Below are positions 1 to 7,861 of a DNA stretch of 64,000 nt, in pieces (position 1 is the first letter of the stretch; each line of letters opens with the position of its first letter). The notes below the pieces were generated by a model. The model worked only from the letters and a program-made list of their open reading frames with translations. It ran no database searches and was not told the origin of the DNA. Both the position numbers and the translations under genes were made by a program. Source of the stretch: Streptomyces dengpaensis (GTDB lineage: Bacteria > Actinomycetota > Actinomycetes > Streptomycetales > Streptomycetaceae); assembly GCF_002946835.1 (NCBI RefSeq), contig NZ_CP026652.1, positions 992,001 through 1,056,000 on the forward strand. Direction: 5' to 3'.

Positions 1-27
1 CCGACTCCGATGAAGGGAGGAGTGGGG

Positions 28-357
28 ATGGCCAAGACAGCGGAGAAAACAGGACAGGAAACCCATGCGCACGACGGCGCAGGTCTGCACCTGCACATGC
101 GCACGCTGCATCCTCCGGTACCGATTCCGTACCTCAGCAGGGAAGACGTAACGAGCACGGCCCGAGCCGCGACGGCACGGCTGCCCGGTACGCCCGCCGC
201 CAAGGATCTCGCGTTCTACGGAGGCCTCGGAGTACTGGCCGTGGCGGGGGCTCTGGAATGGCCGGTCGCCCTGGCCGTCGGCGGAGCCACTTGGCTGGTA
301 CGCAGCGGACGGCAGAGGGAAAAGGAGGAGAAGCAGGACGTGGATGCCAAGACATAG
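28..357 (+). CDS. Small membrane protein of unknown function
   Basis: The product is 109 aa from the ATG at 28, chosen over the ATG at 10 because GGGAGGAG lies just upstream of 28. The N-terminal half is polar and rich in His and Pro. Roughly residues 60-90 form one or two hydrophobic segments, and the tail is highly charged (Arg, Lys, Glu). This suggests a small membrane-anchored protein with a cytoplasmic tail. I do not recognise the family. The gene stands alone; the next gene is on the opposite strand. Confidence 0.6.
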   Translation: MAKTAEKTGQETHAHDGAGLHLHMRTLHPPVPIPYLSREDVTSTARAATARLPGTPAAKDLAFYGGLGVLAVAGALEWPVALAVGGATWLVRSGRQREKEEKQDVDAKT

Positions 358-384
358 GCGTCCAGGCATAGGGGACGTTCGGCG

Positions 385-407
385 CCCGGGCCGGTCGCTC
401 GGCCGGG
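385..407. terminator. Possible stem-loop between converging small genes
   Basis: CCCGGGCCG and CGGCCGGG can pair with one bulged base around a short loop. It lies between the convergent 3' ends at 357 and 475, so it could stop transcription from either side. There is no T-run and the GC content is high, so chance pairing is possible. Confidence 0.3.
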
Positions 408-474
408 AAGGCCGCCGGACGAAGCCACAACCAGATGGCGCGCGGTGGCGTGAGCGCTGCCGGGCGCCGTGGTG

Positions 475-612
475 TTACGCGGCGGCCGGTGCGGAGACCG
501 TGCGCACAGAGCGTGAGTAAGCGGACCACAGCTGCCACACCAGGCGCATGATGAACGCCTCAGCGAGCGCTACGGCGATCTTCGTTGCCACGGCTGCCAG
601 TATCTCGGCCAT
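475..612 (-). CDS. 45-aa hydrophobic small protein
   Basis: Starting at the ATG at 612, the peptide begins MAEILAAVATKIAVALAEAF and ends in SAPAAA. Residues 1-28 read as one amphipathic or transmembrane helix, followed by an Arg/Ser tail. Similar tiny hydrophobic peptides are common in Streptomyces, but I cannot name a family. The reading frame extends further upstream, but that extension has no membrane-protein character and contains an unusual Cys pair, so the internal ATG is preferred. A purine stretch (AGAAAG) upstream is only a weak ribosome site. A perfect inverted repeat lies about 30 bp upstream. Confidence 0.5.
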   Translation of the reverse strand: MAEILAAVATKIAVALAEAFIMRLVWQLWSAYSRSVRTVSAPAAA

Positions 613-642
613 GTTGGCTGACTTTCTGTACTCGGATACGGG

Positions 643-658
643 TGTCTGAAACCAGACA
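643..658. promoter_or_regulatory. Perfect inverted repeat upstream of the 45-aa gene
   Basis: TGTCTG, AAAC, CAGACA is a perfect 6+6 dyad with a 4-nt centre, 31-46 bp before the ATG at 612. Read on the minus strand it begins TTGTCT, a fair -35 element, so a bound dimer could control the promoter. No regulator gene is adjacent. It is a candidate operator only. Confidence 0.4.
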
Positions 659-1032
659 ATGCAGCACTTTCCTGCACCGCGGGTGCTGCTCCGGCGCATT
701 TTTGATAGCTCTCAGGTGAACATGTGGTGTCTTAATCCGGCGGTTCTTGTACTGCCGCGTCGTTTTCACCGCCTCTTCCCCCCTGTCCTTCCGGGCCAGG
801 GGAAGGTTCCTTCACCTCTTCCGGCATGTCCTCCGTGGGCGGCGGGTCCCGCGGGACGGTACCGGGCGAGTCCGGTCCCTCTCCATGCGTCCCGTTTCGA
901 TGACGGTGCGCATGACCTTCAGATGCACTCGCGAGTGCAAGGACGGGGTGCCCGAGGAGCAACCGGATTCGGGGGTGGTCGAAGATCAGGAGTCGGAGAG
1001 TCATCAGAGTAATTCCGTGGATCGGGGATCTG
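659..1032. other. Gene-poor stretch with a possible decayed ORF
   Basis: No convincing gene is visible. On the minus strand an open frame ending at 732 encodes a Pro/Glu/Gly-rich tail (about residues EGPDSPGTVPRDPPPTEDMP onward). It could be the 3' end of a lost gene, but no credible start or ribosome site precedes it. Confidence 0.3.
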
Positions 1033-1713
1033 TCACGCTGCCTTGGCGGCGGCGAGCACCTCGTCGGCCAGCGGCTTGTCGAGGGCCGCGTGGACGAGGC
1101 CATCCGCCAGGCGGGGCATCTCGCGGCCGGCGACGAGGCCGCTGAGCTTTTGGGGCGAGGCCGGCAGTCCGAGCCGTCGGGCGCCGTCCAAGGCCTTGCG
1201 GTCGATGTACGGTGCGAACTCCGGCCACACCCCTTGGACGTCACGCAGGAAGATGTCGGCCCCCGTGGGCCCGATCCCCGGTACGTCCATCAGGGCCTTC
1301 TTCGGGTCGGGTTCCTCGCGCAGGCGGCGCAGATCGCCGTCGTACCGTTCGAGCAGCAGCTCGGCTCCCTTGCCGAGCATGGTCGAGGTGCGCTCGTCGT
1401 AGCGGCGGTAGCCGCCCTCGCCGAGCGCGTCGACGCGTTCTTGCCAGGATGCGTTCGCCATCGACCGCGGGTCGCGCAGCCCGGCATCGAACAGCGCCCG
1501 GGCCGCCGCCACCGCGATGTCGGCCCTGATACGGGCGCTGAGAAGTATCGCGAGTACGAGCGTCTGGTACAGCGGCGCCGGGGTATTGCGCAGTCGGATG
1601 CCGGCCTGCGCCGTATAGGTGCGCTGCTGCCGGTCGAGCAGTGCGCGAACCACCGCTTCGTCCCTCGCGGCGGTCGCCTTCCCACCAGACGTCCTGTCGG
1701 TCTTCGTAGTCAT
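1033..1713 (-). CDS. HhH-GPD endonuclease III-like protein
   Basis: The 226-aa product belongs to the helix-hairpin-helix GPD superfamily of DNA base-excision glycosylases. The hairpin motif is DVPGIGPTGADIFLRDV, about residues 143-159. It is followed by PYIDRKALDGARRLGLP, where the Asp corresponds to the conserved glycosylase Asp. The four-cysteine Fe-S loop of classical Nth is absent, as in the shorter actinobacterial branch, so the substrate is unknown. The start at 1713 gives an N-terminus rich in Thr, Lys and Gly, which is dispensable in appearance. It is monocistronic, with decayed DNA upstream. Confidence 0.75.
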   Translation of the reverse strand: MTTKTDRTSGGKATAARDEAVVRALLDRQQRTYTAQAGIRLRNTPAPLYQTLVLAILLSARIRADIAVAAARALFDAGLRDPRSMANASWQERVDALGEGGYRRYDERTSTMLGKGAELLLERYDGDLRRLREEPDPKKALMDVPGIGPTGADIFLRDVQGVWPEFAPYIDRKALDGARRLGLPASPQKLSGLVAGREMPRLADGLVHAALDKPLADEVLAAAKAA

Positions 1714-1930
1714 CGCCTAGTCACCGATTCAACGTTTCACGGGTCTTCCAAAGTGCCAAAGCGGGTTTTATTGGGAGTACCCGTCCAGGTCCGAACGATG
1801 CGGCCGTTTGTCACCAACGGTCTCGGGCACACGGGCCGTGGGCGGTCCCGAAGGGCCCGTCCACCAACCCCGAGGACAAGCGCCTGGCGATGCGCACGGT
1901 CCGTCGTGTGCGGTCGTGCTGCTCGTCGTG

Positions 1931-2245
1931 CTGACCCACCTCAAGGACCGTCCGCTGGTGATGCAGCGCTATCCCGACGGGTACCGGGGAAAGTCCTTCT
2001 TCCACAAGGACGTTCCCGACTACTTCCCCGACTGGATCCGTACCGTTCGCGTACCCAAGGAGGGCGGCAGCCTCACCATGGCGGTCTGCGACGACACGGC
2101 CACCCTCGTCTACCTCGCCAACCAGGCGTGCATCACGCCGCACCCGTGGCTGAGCCCCGCGAACTGCCTTGACTGCCCGGACCGGCTGGTCTTCGACCTC
2201 GACCCCGCCGAGGGCGACGGCGACGGCTTCGAGACGGTACGGTGG
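1931..2245 (+). pseudogene. LigD polymerase-domain remnant
   Basis: From about 1931 one frame reads LTHLKDRPLVMQRYPDG, then GKSFFHKDVPDYFPDWIRTV and RLVFDLDPAEGDGDGFETVRW. This is the N-terminal core of the LigD/PolDom (AEP primase-polymerase) family used with Ku in bacterial end joining. The DLDP motif carries the metal-binding Asp pair. Homology starts without a real N-terminus and stops abruptly near 2245, whereas the family continues for another 150 or more residues. The frame then runs on as unrelated sequence, so this is a fragment and not a working polymerase. Confidence 0.7.
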
Positions 2246-2606
2246 CACCGAGTCCTGACAGCCCGGTCCGGTGCATCGCGATGCCGTCGCACGGCAGTCG
2301 AGCCGCCGGCTCTGCTCTCCTGGCTGCCGTGCTACGGCCGCTCGGCCCACCCAGGGAGAACGGACACGAAGATCCTGATGCACAATGTCAGGACCGTCAC
2401 CGCGGCGCTGCGCGCCTACCGGTACACACAGGGGGTCTGCTGCGTGATCCGGCGAACCCCCTCCGCTACCGTCGGCTCGACTCCGCCGCCCTCATGGACC
2501 AACGCAACGCCGCCGACGCCGCAGCGAAGGCAGAGCGCCTGCTCGCGACGTCCTCGGCCCACAGAGCAGCGGATCAGGCCAGACAGACACAGACTGTCAT
2601 CCACTG
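2246..2606 (+). other. Decayed sequence after the LigD fragment
   Basis: No intact gene is visible between the ligD remnant and the baeRF2 gene. One plus-strand frame ending at about 2606 reads LRDPANPLRYRRLDSAALMD and then an Ala/Arg-rich helix-like stretch. It resembles the tail of a real protein but matches no family I can name. It is probably further debris of the same event. Confidence 0.35.
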
Positions 2607-2663
2607 ACCCCGAAGCGGGACCTGCAGCGGCAGTCCCGTCGAGAGTGCACTCGGGAGCGGACC

Positions 2664-3767
2664 ATGAGACTTTCGTTCCTCGAACACCTGTACAAACGGC
2701 CGGGTCCCTTCACATCGGTCTATCTGGACACCTCCCGCGACAACGTCATCGAGGATCCCGACGCCGCCATAGAACTGCGCTGGCGGCACCTGCGGGACGC
2801 GCTGACGTCCGAGGGAGCCGATCAGGACTCCCTCGCCGCGGCAGCAGAGGCCGTGGGCAGCGACACCGACGTCCCCGGCACCCACGGGCAGGCGGTGTTC
2901 ACCGCTCACGGCCGACTGGCCCTGCTGGACGAACTGCCCGTCCCACCCGCACGGGACACAGCGCACTTCGGAACACTGCCGTACACCCTGCCCCTGATCG
3001 TCCAGCACTCCCCCGAGATCCCTTACCTGGCGGCGTACGTCCACTACAGCGGCCGTCACTCCACGGACGCCCCCGGCACCGTGCGGATCGAGGCCGAGAT
3101 CGGCGTATGGCCCCTGACCAAGGTCACGCCGGGGCACCGCCTCCACGAGGAGATCCCGGTGAGCGACTGGCTGAACGCCGCCGAAGTCATAGGCCGGGAG
3201 CTGGAGGGCCACGCACTGCGGATCGACGCCGAGGCAGTGGTCGTCGCGGGAGACGTGTGGGCACGCGGCATTCTCGTCCGCCGGCTTCCCACCCCCCTGC
3301 GTGGACGGGTCATCACCGTCAAGGGCGCCGGTGAGTCCCGGCCGCGACGGGCGCTGCTGGAGCACCGGCTCGAAAGCCTCTTCAGCGGACGCATGGGCGC
3401 GCACGACCGGTCCCTGCTGGCAGCCTTCCTCGCCCAACGCGCACACAACGGAGCGTCTGCCGAAGGCCTGGCCCCAGCCGTGTCAGCCCTGCAACGCGGC
3501 CAGGTCAAAGCCCTCTTCCTCAACAACCACCCCGAGTCGCCGCTCCGTCTGTGGGCGGGCCCGGAACCCAGCCAACTCGCCCTCACCGAACAGGAACTGC
3601 GCTCCTACGGCATCCAGGACATGCGCGAGGAGCGTGCCGACGCGGTGCTCACCCGCGCCCTGGTCGGCACCCGGGCCGAGCTCGTCCTCGTACCCGAGCA
3701 GCAGGTGAGGCTGCACGAGGGCGTGGGCGTACTGCTCCGCTACACCGAACCCGGACCCCGTGCGTGA
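2664..3767 (+). CDS. baeRF2-family (Rv2629/Vms1-like) protein
   Basis: The 367-aa product begins MRLSFLEHLYKRPGPFTSVY and ends GVGVLLRYTEPGP. Both match the layout of the baeRF family 2 (Rv2629-like) proteins, which are related to the eRF1 middle domain and Vms1/ANKZF1 peptidyl-tRNA hydrolases. The length agrees with Rv2629 (about 370 aa). The family is linked to ribosome rescue or dormancy, but the actual activity in Streptomyces is not established. The start is the ATG after GGGAGCGGACC. It is the only intact gene between two relics (ligD and integrase), so it may be cargo of the lost element or a resident gene. Confidence 0.75.
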   Translation: MRLSFLEHLYKRPGPFTSVYLDTSRDNVIEDPDAAIELRWRHLRDALTSEGADQDSLAAAAEAVGSDTDVPGTHGQAVFTAHGRLALLDELPVPPARDTAHFGTLPYTLPLIVQHSPEIPYLAAYVHYSGRHSTDAPGTVRIEAEIGVWPLTKVTPGHRLHEEIPVSDWLNAAEVIGRELEGHALRIDAEAVVVAGDVWARGILVRRLPTPLRGRVITVKGAGESRPRRALLEHRLESLFSGRMGAHDRSLLAAFLAQRAHNGASAEGLAPAVSALQRGQVKALFLNNHPESPLRLWAGPEPSQLALTEQELRSYGIQDMREERADAVLTRALVGTRAELVLVPEQQVRLHEGVGVLLRYTEPGPRA

Positions 3768-3833
3768 CGCGCTCATACTCGGCGACGGTGCCGAACTCCC
3801 TCGCTCGTGGCCACCGCGTTCGGTTTGTAGTGC

Positions 3834-4181
3834 CAAAAGAGCGGCTCACTCCAATCGGAGCAGCTTGAGCCCTGTCCGTCAGGCCAACCTCACGGTGCGC
3901 CCGAGCTGCGCCGCCGCTCCGCGGAGCTCGGCCTCCCCCGGATCGGCGTCCACGATCTACGCCACACCGCCGCCACCATCATGATCAGCTCACGGGTTCC
4001 CCTGGCCGTGCTCTCCAAGACGCTGCGCCACTCGACGCTGTCCACCACCGTCAACCTCTACGGCCATCTGCTGCCCCACGCCGCCCGCGACGCCGTCACC
4101 GCCATCGACAGGGCCCTCACACGCGCCGACCGCAAACACCACAACCAGACAAACCCAGCCTCAGGAGGCCGCGCGGCCTGA
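3834..4181 (+). pseudogene. C-terminal tyrosine recombinase (integrase) remnant
   Basis: The frame reads ELGLPRIGVHDLRHTAATI, then LAVLSKTLRHSTLSTTVNLYGHLL. These are the catalytic C-terminal boxes of an actinomycete phage/AICE integrase: Arg in HDLRHT, the H-x-x-K/R-type box, and the Tyr nucleophile in NLYGHL. The N-terminal two thirds is missing, and a stop at 3828 closes the frame upstream. It lies about 107 bp from the 3' end of tRNA-Pro, the place where pSAM2-type elements keep int next to the attachment site. It cannot be a complete enzyme. Confidence 0.75.
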
Positions 4182-4244
4182 GACCGGCCGCCGCGCGCTC
4201 AGGGGTTGCCATCACGCCCGCCATCACGTGTCCCCCGAACGCAT

Positions 4245-4278
4245 CCAGCGGGTCTGCCGTCTCCGGCAAACCCGCTGG
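4245..4278 (-). terminator. Stem-loop downstream of tRNA-Pro
   Basis: CCAGCGGGT (4245-4253) pairs perfectly with ACCCGCTGG (4270-4278), and TGCCG/CGGCA can extend the stem inside. It sits 10 bp beyond the 3' end of the tRNA on the minus strand and is the likely terminator for it. Confidence 0.5.
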
Positions 4279-4287
4279 TGAACACCG

Positions 4288-4361
<74 letters not shown>

Positions 4362-4519
4362 GTGCCCGTCTGACCTGGGGTTTCCCCTGGCCGAACGCGC
4401 ACGGAAACAATACCGCACTCGTACCGGTGATCGCGCACCGGTTATTCGGGGCCGAGGGCCGCGCGGGGCGAGGCCGAGGGGCGGCGCGGGGCGGGGTCGA
4501 CGGTCGGCACAGACCGGGG

Positions 4520-4550
4520 TTGACCTCAAGTTTGCTTGAGGTTGCACGAT
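4520..4550 (+). promoter_or_regulatory. SoxR/MerR-type promoter for split transketolase
   Basis: A -35 TTGACC (4520-4525) and -10 CACGAT (4545-4550) are separated by 19 bp, the long spacer typical of MerR-family-activated promoters. Inside lies a perfect dyad, ACCTCAAG-TTTG-CTTGAGGT (4523-4542), whose arms equal the SoxR-box arms CCTCAAG/CTTGAGG. Transcription would start at about 4557-4558, on the ATG itself. No MerR-family gene is present nearby, so the regulator acts from elsewhere. Confidence 0.75.
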
Positions 4551-4557
4551 CGTCGGC

Positions 4558-5259
4558 ATGACGCTCACAGCGAAGCAGAGCTACACCTACGCGGACCTGT
4601 CCCGGCTGATGGGGCTGATGACCGGCGACGAGAAGCACGGTCCCGCGGCGACGTCCACGATGGACGCGCTATGGGTGCTGTACGACCGGGTGCTGCGCGT
4701 CACGCCCGAGCGAATGGGTGATCCACGGCGGGACCGGTTCCTGCTCTCCAAGGGGCACGGGCCGATGGCGTACTACGCGGTGCTCACGGCCAAGGGATTC
4801 CTGCCCGCCGAGTGGCTGCCCGGATTCGGCTCGTACGACTCGCCGCTGGGGCATCACCCGGACCGGGTGCTGGTGCCGGGCGCCGAGATCGGCAGCGGGT
4901 CGCTCGGGCACGGGCTGCCGATCGCCGTCGGCACGGCCCTCGGGCTGCGGGCGCAAGGCCTCGACGAGCCGCGGGTGTGGGTACTGATCGGCGACGCGGA
5001 ACTCGACGAGGGCAGCAACCACGAGGCGATCGCCTTCGCCGGGCCCGCCGGTCTCGAACGGCTGCACACCGTGGTGATCGACAACTCCTCCGCCAGCCAC
5101 GCACGGCCCGGCGGAATCGCCGCCCGGTTCGAGGCCGCCGGCTGGTCCGCGGCGACCGTGGACGGCCGTGACCACGAGGCCCTGTACGCCGCCTTCACCG
5201 CCCCGCATCCGGGTCGCCCACGGGTGGTCGTCGCCCAGGTCGAGCCGAAGGACGCCTGA
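4558..5259 (+). CDS. Transketolase, N-terminal (TPP-binding) subunit
   Basis: This 233-aa protein corresponds to the first domain of transketolase. It carries GSLGHGLPIAVGTALGLR and the thiamine-diphosphate/Mg motif GDAELDEGSNHEA, ending in the DNSSAS region. It must pair with the next gene to transfer two-carbon ketol units between sugar phosphates. The ATG at 4558 has no Shine-Dalgarno sequence and lies at the predicted +1 of the SoxR-like promoter, so the mRNA is probably leaderless. The usual GDG of the TPP motif is GDA here. The partner subunit follows after 53 bp. Confidence 0.85.
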   Translation: MTLTAKQSYTYADLSRLMGLMTGDEKHGPAATSTMDALWVLYDRVLRVTPERMGDPRRDRFLLSKGHGPMAYYAVLTAKGFLPAEWLPGFGSYDSPLGHHPDRVLVPGAEIGSGSLGHGLPIAVGTALGLRAQGLDEPRVWVLIGDAELDEGSNHEAIAFAGPAGLERLHTVVIDNSSASHARPGGIAARFEAAGWSAATVDGRDHEALYAAFTAPHPGRPRVVVAQVEPKDA

Positions 5260-5312
5260 GCCCCCTCCGCCGCCACCCGCCCCCCGTACGCCCCGGAAGG
5301 ACACGACATTCC

Positions 5313-6224
5313 ATGGACACCATGCGTGACCGTTTCGCCCCCGTCGTCTCGCAGCTGCTCGACGAGGACCCGCGGGTCGCGGTCGTCCTGGCCGAGATCG
5401 GCAAGGACGGCTTCGCCGAGGCCCAGCGCAAGCATCCGGACCGGGTGATCAACGTCGGTATCCGCGAGCAGCTCCTGATCGGGACGGGCGCGGGCCTCGC
5501 GCTCACCGGACTGCGGCCGGTTGTGCACACCTTCGCCAGCTTCCTCGTGGAGCGGCCCTTCGAGCAGGTCAAGCTGGACCTCGGGCACCAGGACGCGGGC
5601 GCGGTACTCGTCAGCGCGGCCGCGTCCTTCGACTGGCCCGCCGGTGGCTTCACCCACATGGCGCCCGGCGATGTAGCCCTGCTCGACACGCTGGACGGCT
5701 GGACCGTACACGTCCCGGGCCACCCGGACGAGGCGGATACGCTGCTGCGCCACGCCGTCGCCGCCGGGGACGACAAGGTGTACGTGCGGCTCTCCATGCA
5801 GTCCAACGCACAGGGGCTCGCGGTCGACGGAGCGCACTTCCTCACCGTCCGCGAAGGGCGGGCCGGTGTCGTCGCCGCCGTCGGGCCGATGCTCGACGCC
5901 GTGCTGGCCGCCACGGAGGGGCTCGACGTCACCGTGCTGTACGCCACCACGGTCCGCCCCTTCGACACGGCCTCGCTGCGCCGGGCCTCCGAAACGGCGG
6001 GCGCGGATGTCGTCCTCGTCGAGCCCTACCTGGCCGGCACCTCCACGGCCGCCGCGGGCGACGCGCTCGCCGACGTGCCCCACCGCGTCCTCGGTCTCGG
6101 CGTGGGCCGCCGCGAACTGCGCCGCTACGGGGACATCGACGAGCACGTGGCCGCACACGGCCTCGACGCGGGGTCGCTGCGGAAGCGGATCGACGGCTTC
6201 CTGGGAGAGCGGGTCCAAGCTTGA
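5313..6224 (+). CDS. Transketolase, C-terminal subunit
   Basis: This 303-aa protein carries the pyrimidine-binding and C-terminal domains of a split transketolase. It opens with VVLAEIGKDGF, then has NVGIREQLLIGTGAGLALTG (the conserved Glu that activates the TPP pyrimidine) and FASFLVERPFEQVKLDL. GGAAGGACACGACATTCC precedes the ATG at 5313. It is co-transcribed with the N-terminal subunit. Split transketolases are common in actinobacteria alongside the full-length pentose-phosphate enzyme, and this pair may serve a stress or specialised sugar pathway. Confidence 0.85.
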   Translation: MDTMRDRFAPVVSQLLDEDPRVAVVLAEIGKDGFAEAQRKHPDRVINVGIREQLLIGTGAGLALTGLRPVVHTFASFLVERPFEQVKLDLGHQDAGAVLVSAAASFDWPAGGFTHMAPGDVALLDTLDGWTVHVPGHPDEADTLLRHAVAAGDDKVYVRLSMQSNAQGLAVDGAHFLTVREGRAGVVAAVGPMLDAVLAATEGLDVTVLYATTVRPFDTASLRRASETAGADVVLVEPYLAGTSTAAAGDALADVPHRVLGLGVGRRELRRYGDIDEHVAAHGLDAGSLRKRIDGFLGERVQA

Positions 6225-6301
6225 CCGCCGGATTCCGGCCGCCGGACCGCGTCACACACGAACGCCCGCTGCCCTCGTACCCCGTGAACGCCTGAGGGAT
6301 G

Positions 6302-6661
6302 TCAGCCGACGGACGGGCGGCCCAACTCCGGGTAGGAATCGAGCAGTCGGGGCAGGGCCGCCTGGCGCCAGGAGTCGGCGAGGATGTCGCGGAGTTCGTC
6401 CTCGTCCTCCAGAGCGGAGAGGCGGACCCGGACCCAGGCGAAGCCCGCCTCGTGGTCGGCGATCCAGAACTTCCCGGGTTCGGCCAGGACCAGTTCGTCG
6501 CGCTCCTCCTTGGGGCAGCGCACGGCGATGGAGGTCTCCTCCTCGGGCAGCGTGGCGAACATCTTTCCCGCGACCCGGAACGTGGGCATGCTCCAGGCGA
6601 TCTTCTCCGTCGTGTCCGGCAAGGAGAGGGCAATACGGCGTACGTCTTCGGCATCCTGCAT
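6302..6661 (-). CDS. MmcQ/YjbR family protein
   Basis: The 119-aa product starts MQDAEDVRRIALSLPDTTEK and contains WSMPTFRVAGKMFATL, ADHEAGFAWVRVRLSAL and a final WRQAALPRLLDSYPEL. This is the standard layout of the MmcQ/YjbR fold, sometimes described as DNA-binding, with no proven biochemical role. The ATG at 6661 gives the normal family N-terminus; a TTG at 6691 would only add an unlikely leader. It is a single gene converging with the transketolase operon. Confidence 0.8.
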   Translation of the reverse strand: MQDAEDVRRIALSLPDTTEKIAWSMPTFRVAGKMFATLPEEETSIAVRCPKEERDELVLAEPGKFWIADHEAGFAWVRVRLSALEDEDELRDILADSWRQAALPRLLDSYPELGRPSVG

Positions 6662-6761
6662 GAGACGCACCGTAGCCAACGGCACTGACAATCAGACGCC
6701 GGGGACAGCGGCCCTCACCTCCCGGAAGCGGCCCTGCCCACGTGCTCGGGACGCCATCTCG

Positions 6762-6808
6762 GACACGGGACGAGCGTGCGCGCTCAGACACGGGACGAGC
6801 GTGCGCGC
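6762..6808. repeat. Two direct repeats just 3' of the LysR gene
   Basis: A 22-bp unit beginning GACACGGGACGAGCG and ending TGCGCGC occurs at 6762-6783 and 6787-6808 (period 25). The second copy runs into the stop codon of the LysR gene. TCAG follows both copies, so the stop-codon context itself is repeated. Confidence 0.8.
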
Positions 6809-6811
6809 CCC

Positions 6812-7717
6812 TCAGTCCACGATCGCGGCCTCCGCCAACGCGTCCAGCACCGGCCGGATCAGCGGATGGTCCTCCGCGCCGCGGCGTAGGGCGGCGAAGA
6901 CGCGGCGCGTGGGCGCGATGCCGTCCACCGGGCGTACGACAACGCCCGCGAGGTCCATGCCGCGCAGCGCCGAGCGGGGCACCAGGGCCACGCCCGCGTC
7001 GGCCGAGGCGAGGGCGACGACGGCGCGGAAGTCGTCCGAGGAGTGTTCGAGACGGGGCTGGAATCCGGCGTTCTCGCAGGCCAGGACCACCACGTCGTGG
7101 CAGGGGTTACCCGGGTACGGGCCGATCCACGGGTCCTTGGCCAGCTCCGCGAGCGGGACTTCGTCGGCGTCGGCCAGACGGTGGGCGACCGGGACGACCG
7201 CGTCGAAGGGCTCGGCGTACAGCGGGACGTGCGCGAGGCGCGGGTCGTCGGCGGCCGGAGCGCCCCGGTACTCGACGGCGACCGCGATGTCGACCTGCCG
7301 GTCGAGCACCATCGGGAGGCTGGCATCGCCCTCGGCGTCCTGGACGCGGAGGCGGATGCCGGGCGCGGTCGCGGCGAGGCGGGCCAGCGCGGGGCCCACG
7401 ACCAGGCCGATGCCGGTCGCGAAGGAGGCGACGGTGACCGTGCCCGCGGAGCCCGAGCTGTATGCGGCCAACTCGGCCTCGGCGCGCTCGAGTTGGGCGA
7501 GCACGGCGTTGGTGTGGCTGAGCAGGATCTCGCCGGCGGGCGTCAGCCGGACGCCCTTGGCGCCGCGGTCGACGAGCCGGTGGCCGGTCTCCTGCTCCAG
7601 CGCGGCCAGCTGCTGGGAGACGGCCGACGGGGTGAGATAGAGCGCGGCGGCAGCCGCCGTCACCGTGCGGTGGTCGGCCACCGCACGAAGGATGTGGAGC
7701 CGCCGCGCTTCGATCAT
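6812..7717 (-). CDS. LysR-family transcriptional regulator
   Basis: The 301-aa product has an N-terminal winged HTH (MIEARRLHILRAVADHRTVT, then ALYLTPSAVSQQLAALEQET) and a LysR substrate-binding domain from about residue 90 (GTVTVASFATGIGLVVGPAL). It lies downstream of kbl-tdh in the same direction with a repeat-filled 140-bp gap. Regulation of threonine catabolism is possible but unproven; LysR regulators usually sit divergent from their targets, which is not the case here. The ATG at 7717 begins at the normal family N-terminus. Confidence 0.85.
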   Translation of the reverse strand: MIEARRLHILRAVADHRTVTAAAAALYLTPSAVSQQLAALEQETGHRLVDRGAKGVRLTPAGEILLSHTNAVLAQLERAEAELAAYSSGSAGTVTVASFATGIGLVVGPALARLAATAPGIRLRVQDAEGDASLPMVLDRQVDIAVAVEYRGAPAADDPRLAHVPLYAEPFDAVVPVAHRLADADEVPLAELAKDPWIGPYPGNPCHDVVVLACENAGFQPRLEHSSDDFRAVVALASADAGVALVPRSALRGMDLAGVVVRPVDGIAPTRRVFAALRRGAEDHPLIRPVLDALAEAAIVD

Positions 7718-7755
7718 GTGACCGATTCTCTCAGGTCACGCCCGTCTTTCCGCCC

Positions 7756-7861
7756 ACCAGGTCACACACGCCCTATACCGACCAGGTCACACACGCCCTA
7801 TACGCATGGCCCGCCAGGTCGCACACGCCCTTCAGCTCTCCCAGGGCACACACGCCCTTCA
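7756..7861. repeat. Four degenerate direct repeats at the 3' end of kbl
   Basis: Units at 7756-7777, 7781-7802, 7813-7834 and 7840-7861 share the core CCAGGTCACACACGCCCT with drift (GGTCGCACAC, GGGCACACAC). Spacings are 25, 32 and 27 bp. The last unit ends in TCA, the complement of the kbl stop codon. The units have no dyad symmetry, so they are not terminators. Confidence 0.8.

Noticed and set aside
7756..7861. Repeat cluster suggesting CRISPR or an iteron origin
   Set aside because: Spacers are only a few bases long and partly repeat-derived, and no replication gene is nearby.
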